DNA from: Nereocystis luetkeana | Taxonomy: Eukaryota > Sar > Phaeophyceae > Laminariales > Laminariaceae | Direction: 5' to 3' | NCBI GenBank assembly: GCA_031213475.1 | Contig: JARUPZ010000011.1 | Location: forward strand, 4,404,863-4,468,862 | Length of the DNA stretch: 64,000 nt | Part shown: piece after piece, positions 56,403 to 64,000 of the stretch | Layout of the letters: every line of letters starts with the position of its first letter | Numbering within the stretch: the first letter of the stretch is position 1 | Notes under the pieces: generated by a model | What the model was told of the DNA's origin: nothing | Database searches by the model: none | The model's input: only the letters and a program-made list of their open reading frames with translations | Made by a program: the position numbers and the translations under genes

Positions 56403-56744
56403 TATTATAAACTCGTACCAGAAACAAGTGATAACGAAAATTGCCTTATTTCTTCGATGCCCCGCTCAGTTTTGCAAATTGCGGACTGGGATTTAAACAC
56501 CACGTTCAAAGGTATTCCGAACCACCCCTTTGGAATCTGCGTATTTTAGCACTATTAAATAGTATAGGTCGCTTTTTCTTGTGTCCCAGAGTTCTGGATC
56601 GGTCATACATCCCAGGGGAAAAAAAATAAAATGAAATAAAGGGAGGGCATCTCAAACGTTGGTAGATAGGGACATAAATAATACCGCCGTGTAAAAAAAC
56701 CACGTACGCATTATTGAGCGGGGCATAGCCAATCAACCGTTCTA

Positions 56745-56845
56745 CTACGGGGGACCACAGGAAATAGGACCACATATTGTTAGTAGAAATAGAGAAATAT
56801 ATTTCTGTATGGACCGTAGGTTCTACTTAATATGGTCCCCCGTAA
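56745..56845. mobile_element. TA-type MITE A7
   Basis: 101 bp, CTACGGGGGACCACAGGAAA to ..TATGGTCCCCCGTAA, TA on each side. Only about 340 bp from A6. Confidence 0.75.
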
Positions 56846-58500
56846 TAGCAGCGCCTCGGCTGGCCCAGCTCGTAGATCTTGTCCTGATGTGTAGTCGGCA
56901 TGTTGACTCTAGGGTTGAATACGACGCGAATGTATTATCTGTTGAGTACGATCTGGTACCTGACGTAGTATCGCGGGGGGGGGTGCCGTACTGTTAAGCA
57001 TGCACTTCTAAAACTACGCTCTAAACGCATACCCGATATCAAAGAACGGATAAATTACCCGTTCTACGATAGAGGTAGCACATTTCCGCTATTTTGTTTC
57101 TGAAAGACGGGATTCCTCGACCCCAAATCGCCGGGATGTCAATCTTGATTTCGAGAAAAAACGTTTTGAAGACTTGGGCCGTGGGATTATTCGCCGCGAC
57201 GCATTTTGATTTTTGCTGAAGTCAGTTTTTGGGTGATATATGGAGGTCCTTAAGCGAGGAGCCTCAGAAACTTTAGAGTGAAGCCCTATCGTAGAACGCC
57301 TCATATAGCTACTGTACAGCAGTACGGCACGTATCAATGCATCAATGTTATCACGGGTGGCTTGCGAGTTATCTGTAGACTTGATGCCGCCGCCGCTGCA
57401 GCACAACAACGTGAAAACTAGAGAGCAGCGCCTGCCGCCGAGCCTGCCGTAACCCTACTGTAGATATAGGTACGATATTGTTGGCGGTGAGCTCTCAGCG
57501 CTCCTCAGCGTTTCTTAGACGTTTTTTTTTTTCGCGTTGTTTGTGCCAGCGCGAGATGAGGTCCACATTACGGGACGAAACTGCCTCCCCGTGACCCCTG
57601 AGCCCGACAGTGCCGGGGGTGGCCTCGGGCGTGCTTGCGCCATGCCCTGGCTGCCGGCTGGCCGGGTGTGCTGTGCTCTTTTTTCTACAGAAACTTTTCA
57701 AATACGTCATGTGTGAGTCGGACCAGCTGAGTGGTCGATACTTGATTTCAAACAGTCTCGTAGCCAAAGGTTTTGGTTGACGGCCTACCTTTGCCCCGTC
57801 AGGCGTACCTTTGGCCGTCAAACGCTCTTTTAAAATATACCAGGTAATAGTTTTTAGCATTGGGATGTCCTTGATATCTGTCCATCAAGGGGAAAATGTA
57901 CCGTCAATTGACATCCACGCTCGCTCGTGACGGCAAAAATATTCTGTGTATTCGATGCCAACACCCAGATTGGGTCTCTTCTGCTTCGGTCGAAACGGGA
58001 GAGGCCGCAGCCTTCGCCGCTTTTGCCAGCTCGTGGCGGCAAGATTGTGGGAACAATGGGCTCGGGTGGCCGATCTCGTGCCCCGCCTTTGCGCGTGCGT
58101 TGGGGGTTGGGTGTTGGGGAAAGAGGTATCGGGTTACCGTTTCGGGCTATTTTACGTATGAAAGCACGAGTTTTGAACAAAAACGTTGAGATTCGTAGGC
58201 TATCATCTGGTCGCGAAACAAGCGTCGTCTGCCTCTTCGGCTGCTATGCACGCCGGGCGACCAGACCCCGCAAGGCAGAGGGGAAGGAGTCATTAGTGTC
58301 GACCGAACCGCATGAGCCTACGCCGCGCGAGGAACGGTACGGCGGTGGAGGTACAAACGGTGTCTACGATTTTGTTTGTTGTACATGCAGCAGGCAGCGT
58401 CACATGCATCGTGGAGTTTTGCTGTGTTGTGAAGGCGTTTTTTTTTCTCGTAACCGCAAGAACAGATTAAAGTTATGAATGTGTGCGGCTTACGACGAGG
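56846..58500. other. Gene-poor stretch
   Basis: No recognised gene. A plus-strand frame of 183 codons (57927-58478) has a charged C-terminal part, but overlapping frames on both strands are also open and no domain is seen. TACCAGGTA at 57838. Confidence 0.3.
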
Positions 58501-58529
58501 TACGACGACGTCGTGTTTCTTTTACACCT

Positions 58530-58810
58530 TCACGCAGCTCTCCTCACGGAGTAGGTCAGCCTGCAATATGTTTCGTTGCCGACCCTCGAGGGTGTGATTA
58601 CGCCTTTCCTCGTTGTGCCCCACCGTGCTCCCCTGCCCCGACTGCTGTGCTGCGGCGGCCTTGGGCGTGCGTGATGCACTGCTTGCTATTGCCGCTGCCG
58701 CCGCCGCCACCGCTGCTCTGCTGCTGCTGATACGTACTACCGCTGTTGTGTTGTTCTGCTGTTGCTGCTCACGCAGCTCGCCTCATGGAGTGGGTCAGAA
58801 TGCGATACGT
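58530..58810. repeat. Dispersed GC-rich repeat, copy 1
   Basis: Shares CTCACGGAGTAGGTCAGC, TTTCCTCGTTGTGCCCCACC and a GGCCTTGGGCGTGCGTGATG block with 63620-63860. CTG-rich. Class unknown. Confidence 0.55.
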
Positions 58811-58884
58811 TTCGTTGCTGCATGAACCTCGAAGGTGTGATTCATTTTTATTTTTATTTTTTTTCAATATCATTTTTACTTTCC

Positions 58885-59160
58885 AGCTTCTGGGCAACAA
58901 GCCGTGGTCACAGGTGTCGTCGCCTCCCCCCCCCGGGTAAGTGCCTTCATTTTTATCGCGCGGAGGGCTCATCATTCCCAACGCTCGTCGACTATTCACC
59001 GAATTTTGCTAACTCTCGCTCTCGCGCTATCGATTCGTCAAGTTTTTACGTAACAAAAAGTTCCTACAGTATGAGCACGAGCACGCGCTCTGTGCGACTC
59101 GAACCCACAACTCGACTTTAGTAGGGACGAGCTTCACCTACTACGAAGTAACTCCATCGG
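58885..59160 (-). mobile_element. tRNA-derived SINE-like repeat S2, copy c
   Basis: On the minus strand: TTCGTAGTAGGTGAAGC, then GTGGGTTCGAGTCGCACAGA (B box), a body with AACTTTTTGTTACGTAAAAA and GCGAGAGCGAGAGTTAGCAA, ending in a G-run. Same order as copies a and b. Confidence 0.65.
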
Positions 59161-59239
59161 AGACTCCATTAAACATTTCCTCGTCGTGCCCCATCGTGCT
59201 GCTGGTACTGCCGCTGCTTTGCTGCTCTGCTCACACGTG

Positions 59240-59890
59240 GCAATTCGGCTACCCCCGAAAACCCTCCAGGGACAATTCGACCCTCTAGAAGGCGAGGCAA
59301 CCCTCCAGATGGTGTTTGATGCTTGGAGGGTCAGGGGTTCCACCCTCTAGAGGGAGTTTTTTTTTTGGTGCCCTGTACATGCTTGGCCGGTGCGCTAGCC
59401 TCTAGAGTGTGCTTCTATATACCGCTGGAGGGCTGTGCTCCAGTTTGTTCCGGAGGAGGGCAACTGCCGTTTCAACCCTCTAGAGGGATTTTTAAGATGA
59501 AAACTCTGGAGGGCTCCGGCATCTCACCCTCCAGAGCCCGTTGGCGTGCTGCCTAGGGTACAAGGTTTCGTCATCTAGCGGGAGCTCTTTTCTGATGCGA
59601 CCTCTGGGGGTCACTACTAGTTCCTAGCTTCCAGCGTGTTTGCGTGCCATTCGCTCTAGAGCGCCGTGGGAAATAGCTGTTCCGGTGGAGGTCAACGAGA
59701 ATAGGCAGTCCCTAGAGGCATTGGTATTGCACCCGCTGGAGGTGGGTCAATTTGTTACCCACTAGAGGCATTGCGATTGCACGCACTTGTGGGCAATCGT
59801 CATGTCGCCCTCCAGAGGCATTGAGACTGCAGGGATTCGATCTGTTGCCCTCCAAAGGTTGGCTATACCTGCCCTCTGAGTGCTTCGTAG
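59240..59890. repeat. CCCTCYAGAGGG palindromic repeat field
   Basis: Many variants of CCCTCTAGAGGG or CCCTCCAGAGG, each self-complementary, are spaced 20-60 bp apart in otherwise dissimilar sequence. A second field lies at 63380-63580. Confidence 0.65.
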
Positions 59891-61101
59891 CTTGCTCTAG
59901 CCTTTGGACGAAAACATATTGAGACGATCTCCCGGCGGCTTGCTTGGCGGACTCTCCGGCGCTTGCGAGTTGGGCATTACCCGCCATGGGGTGGCCGTGG
60001 CAGATGCGCTCCGGATCTAGACTGCACATACAGCTGCACAGCGGCAGCCTGGATCCAGCGGGAAAACACGTTTTGTCAAGTATGTTTTTTCAACCCCTGT
60101 GAAAACAAGCCTCACAGGCATTTCGAAACCTCCAAAAAAAGCGAGTGCGTTGACAAGTCTGCCACAAGCCACAACCCTTGCCGCTGGCAGTACTGGCGGC
60201 AAGCAACTACAGGCGACATACACATCCCCGTCGCTTCTAGCTCTGAGCATACGAAGATAATTAGTCAAAACGCTGTGGGTGAGGGCATGGAGTGGCACCT
60301 AGGCCGACAATTCGGAAGACAACTACAGCAGTACGCGAGCGCCCCTCCAAATCAGACCCCCCTTTTTCGAAATGAACAAGACCGGAGAGCTGGAGAGGAC
60401 AGCTCTCTCTCTCTCTCTGTGGACTAGACGACCAGCGACAGCGTTGATGGCAGCTGTCCCAAGGTGAGCATACGTGAATTATAGTTTTCATGTGGGTGGA
60501 CAACACATCATAGCTTGGAGTGGACCGCGTCATATATACAGTAGCCCCCCCTGTCGTTCATGTGTGGCGTCGTACCACGGACGACGTGCCCGGAGGTCAC
60601 GCATTTTGTGCGTCTGATCGGTGATAGCTCTCGTAGCCGGCCGGAGCGAGGCTGCCACCTTTCCGCCTCGCCGCCTAATGTTTTCTATCTATTGTTGGAC
60701 CCGCAGCAGCAATGAGATCACTGCGGCGCTCTTCATTTTGTGATGACCTGTTGGTGTACCTGCTGTACAAGTTTAAAACCGATACCCCACGGTATAAATT
60801 GAAAGATCCAACGGGCTGCATTTTGAATTATGAACTTTGAGAATCTTGCTTGTTATCACTCTTGACCCAAAACATAACGAACGTTTGGATTAAACATTTG
60901 TATAACTGTCCTTCTAAATTTCCGGTCAGAGTGGTACGAGTATTTAAGTACGTACATCCTGGTATAGTCTACAGCCACCAGCGAAGAAATCGCACGTACG
61001 TGCAACGTTCTTACTACAGTAGGTTTGCACGTATGTTTTATTTCACCTGGCACCCTTTTGCCATCTGGTACGTCGACCCCGCAGTGGGCCCATCCCATTA
61101 A
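59891..61101. other. Gene-poor stretch
   Basis: No convincing gene. A (CT)n run lies near 60402-60418. Confidence 0.35.
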
Positions 61102-61190
61102 CCCCTTTAGAACCGCAGTCCCGTTTGGGGACAAAACTACTTGAAATTTGACTGGATTGCCCCCAGAACGGGACTGTGGTTCTAAAAGGG
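61102..61190. mobile_element. piggyBac-like MITE B4 (89 bp)
   Basis: CCCCTTTAGAACCGCAGTCC to ..GGACTGTGGTTCTAAAAGGG with perfect TTAA on both sides (61098-61101 and 61191-61194). Confidence 0.78.
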
Positions 61191-61194
61191 TTAA

Positions 61195-62284
61195 GCACCT
61201 TGGTCCCAAATGGCGGTGCAGGAATGTAATCCGCAGGGACCTCCGGACGCCCACCTGGCATCCTGATCCCATTTGGTACCATGTAGGCCATACAGATCTA
61301 CAATAACTCCTACTGCTATCTGCTATACATACATCCGTATTGAAGTTACGTGCAGATGTGAAGAGCCTTGGACGCACGGGCAACATCTCCGTGTATCGTC
61401 TATAGCAGCCCTTCGGATGCTGCTGTACTAGCTGTACTGTAGTTGTCTGGTAGACACGATTGCCAGGGATACTCCACTTTTCTGTATTGCCCATTAGAGC
61501 TATTTCAACTTCAGTTGAACCGCATAACCCTACGCCTGCAGTGCACAGCTGGGGAGCAATTTTCTGCAGGCTGCTGTATAATATCCTTATCCCGACGGCC
61601 TCGTACTCCCTACGCGCGTAGGTATTCGATTCATTCATGTCGATGCCGAGAGTGTCAAACACCTCATCAACGTAAAAATGTTATCGTGTATTTCCAGCGT
61701 CTTTCTTACGCCGAATGTTATCCGTATTGTGTAAGCGTTTTTCGTGCGGCAGATGCTGCGTCTGTTCGCTTTCAGGGAACACCGGCTTGCGTTCAACCTT
61801 CCGAAAAAACGTGCAACCTATATCGACGAAGAGGCGAACGCCGGAGCACCTTTCTACCGCTGGTCTCTGTCTTTATCTCCTCGGTGTGTCTGTCGTCACC
61901 ACTGCTGTAGTTGACCAATGTTGGAGCTTGTTTTTGAAATACGTACCAGATTTACAAAGCTACTTAGCTAGGTAGAGGTCGTCCGCCACGATTAGGAATA
62001 CCCGCATCCCAGTTAAGGACTATATCGTGCCAGTGGTACAAGTCGCGACGGCCCAACTCAATGCCGATACATTCTCCCAAACGTCAACGACGTCCTCTTG
62101 ATGACACTGACACGTAATCGGCCCGGCCCATGCACCACATTTCAGGCAGAACCGACGACGAGGAGCCACAGCCATCTATCGACAGCGGCGGCAGGTTAAA
62201 AACAAGAGCTCACAGAAGTCGGGGTGGCCCGGTCGACGAGCACGGAGGAGTTTCAAAGGAAGTCAAAGGGCGGGAGGAGTAGCG
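61195..62284. other. Gene-poor stretch
   Basis: Short open frames on both strands without recognised domains. Nothing else seen. Confidence 0.3.
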
Positions 62285-62446
62285 ATGGCGAGGGCTATGG
62301 CCAAGACGGCCGTTGCGACGACGACAGCGCGTTCCCGGTCGAAGAAGCCTCCAGTCACGGGGGTGACTTACCATGGACGTGGATTGCGTTCTTGCGTAGG
62401 TTGCGGCCTTTTAGCCATAGACGTCAAGGAGGGGGGAAGGGGGTGA
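62285..62446 (+). CDS. Small open frame (53 codons), unrecognised
   Basis: ATG at 62285. The product is basic at the N-terminus (MARAMAKTAVATTTARSRSK) with a single CVGC pair. On the opposite strand a GTAAGT donor (about 62371-62366) follows a short frame MAKRPQPTQERNPRP, so the segment could instead be a minus-strand exon. Neither is certain. Confidence 0.2.
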   Translation: MARAMAKTAVATTTARSRSKKPPVTGVTYHGRGLRSCVGCGLLAIDVKEGGRG

Positions 62447-63379
62447 GGCGGCCGGCGCCAGAACAGCCGTAGATGATATACTATGATTCTGATTTGTTGG
62501 GGGAAGGGGGGGATCAGAGCATCAGGGCATGTCTGTTTTCTATCGATTTGGTTTCGTTTGTATTCGCTGTTTCTCCGTGTTCGATGGTGGCAGGTGTGGG
62601 TGATTTTGGTCGGATGTCTGTTGTAATGTGCAGTGACTGTGCCGTCTCTGTCCGGCTGCAGTGCCCGCAGGGTGTGTTGTTCAAAGTGCGTGTTCGGCTG
62701 ATACAGATTGCCAAAGTGATGCCCTCTCTTGCGTTCGACTAACGATAGCGTCTTCATTTTTGTATTCTGGCCAGTTGATGCTGTGAAGTTCAATATCCAC
62801 ATCTGTGTGTCTGGCTGCTGCCTGTATTACAATGTTCGTTGGGCGAAAGCCAAAGACAAGGCGGTTGATAAATTTTTGTTAATGACATGTGATGCTCGCT
62901 CAATCACGACATGTGGGGAGTTGTTGTGTTGTTGCCTCGTTGTGGCGTATTGAAGTAGAACTTGTCCAAGAGAGGCACAGGCTTTCCCGAAGCACACGCA
63001 CGTAGATTCATGAAGCAGGGAGGAGGCAGAAGGGGGCGCAAGGGGTAGGTTAGCCGGCCACCACGCCGCACGGTCGGCATGCTGTACTATGTTGTACGTT
63101 ACATGCTCGCAACTGGTGCCTGTATGGCGCAGTATAGTCTCTACGAGGGCGTGGCAGATATAGGACATCGTGCGTAAAAAAATGTCCACACAGGGTCAGT
63201 TGGATTGAGCAACCATCTAGTAGAGTCATAATTAAATATTAAACGCAATAACGTTTACTGTTTCTACATACATATGCAGACAGGAGGCGCGTCTGACTGT
63301 CAGCGTCCTGTGGCGGTTCACCATCCAAACCCACTGGGTGTCGGTGTGGGGGGTGCGTTTTCGACAGCACTAGGGTCGC
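62447..63379. other. Gene-poor stretch
   Basis: No convincing gene on either strand. Confidence 0.3.
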
Positions 63380-63580
63380 CCTTTTGGGGGTACCCTCCAG
63401 CGGGTACGGTTGCATACACGCCAGAGGGTTTCTGGGGGATGCAGTCAGCCTCCCCAGGGTGCGCGCCGGAACACTCTGTACGTCGGTGTGGTGGGTCTGA
63501 AAATTACCGCACGATAGTGTCGCCTAATTTTGGGTACCCTCCAGAGGGAAACATATATTGCCCTCCAGAGGGTGTTTAGG
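63380..63580. repeat. CCCTCCAGAGGG palindromic repeat field, second
   Basis: Several GGGTACCCTCCAGAGGG words in otherwise unrelated sequence, like 59240-59890. Confidence 0.55.
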
Positions 63581-63619
63581 GGTGGCCGATTGGCCACGTG
63601 TGCTGCTGCTGCTATGCGC

Positions 63620-63860
63620 AGCTGCTGCTCACGTAGTGCCCCTCACGAGTAGGTCGGCATGAGACACATTATTATGTCTTTCCTCCTCGTGCGCCACCGG
63701 GCTCCCATGCCCCGACTGTTGTGCCAGGGGCAGCCTCGGGCGTACATGATGTGATACTGCTGCTGCTCCTGCCGCTGTTCTGACGCCGCTCTGGTGCTGC
63801 TTTGTATGTGCTGCTGCTGTGCTGTTCTGCACCTGCTCTGTCCGCGATATGTTTTTGCTG
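63620..63860. repeat. Dispersed GC-rich repeat, copy 2
   Basis: Matches 58530-58810 (CCCTCACGAGTAGGTCGGC, TTTCCTCCTCGTGCGCCACC, GCCTCGGGCGTACATGATG), and lies next to a palindromic repeat field just as copy 1 does. Confidence 0.5.
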
Positions 63861-64000
63861 CTGACGCCCATGAGCATGGTTATTATGTAAGTCAGCCCCT
63901 CTCGGTGATGTGTCTCCGCATCTTAAAGCTGAAAAACGGATCCTTGTGCTTCGGAAGCTGTACGAGTACCGCAATTGACTGTAGTTTCGCGTCTCGGCGG

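Overview
The window looks like a piece of a large, repeat-rich nuclear genome. Host exons are short, have canonical splice signals, and are separated by long introns. The best guess is a photosynthetic stramenopile, possibly a brown alga. Support comes from the N-terminus of the main gene, which has a hydrophobic leader followed by a Ser-Ala-Ala-Phe site like heterokont plastid-targeting signals, and from the abundance of CAG/CTG runs and long introns. The assignment is an inference; no rRNA or other taxonomic marker is present.

The left half (positions 70-31834, minus strand) is one gene for an FAD-dependent, kynurenine-3-monooxygenase-like enzyme. Eight exons can be placed with matching reading phases. 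They give about 447 residues with the three flavoprotein hallmarks: the GGGPSG nucleotide-binding loop, the GADG motif and the GDA..PPDLGQ motif. The last exon(s) lie beyond position 1. Exons 2-8 are packed into 70-5111. Exon 1 lies 26.4 kb away at 31524-31834, across an intron crowded with mobile elements. These include an antisense Ty3/Gypsy-type LTR retrotransposon fossil (18628-30115), a foldback-like satellite element (11998-14487), four Harbinger-like TTA-flanked elements, piggyBac-like and TA-flanked MITEs, a TIR element family, tRNA-derived repeats and (CAA)n-tailed retroposon ends.

Positions 32.0-34.5 kb, just upstream of that gene, hold a minisatellite with AGATCTAGATC units, interrupted by MITEs. 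From 36.9 to 38.8 kb there is a cluster of candidate minus-strand exons of unknown function. From 42.3 to 44.4 kb a 45-bp minisatellite is split by tRNA-derived elements and a MITE.

From 49.7 to 55.9 kb a second minus-strand gene can be assembled from seven phase-compatible exons. Its protein resembles the DUF7918 type, but the match is from memory and its first exon is not found. A separate C-terminal exon lies at 48728-48922. The right end (56-64 kb) holds MITEs, tRNA-derived repeats, palindromic CCCTCYAGAGGG repeats and no convincing large gene.

The signals that stand out across the window are: (1) a 9-bp near-palindrome TACCWGGTA present about 25 times by eye, where about 0.5 would be expected by chance; (2) a dispersed repeat whose edge coincides with the 5' splice site of the 26-kb intron, as expected for an introner-like origin; (3) a tandem duplication that copied part of exon 1 together with its splice donor; (4) long C-runs on the sense strand a short distance upstream of several 3' splice sites; and (5) a composite tRNA-derived element with terminal direct repeats.
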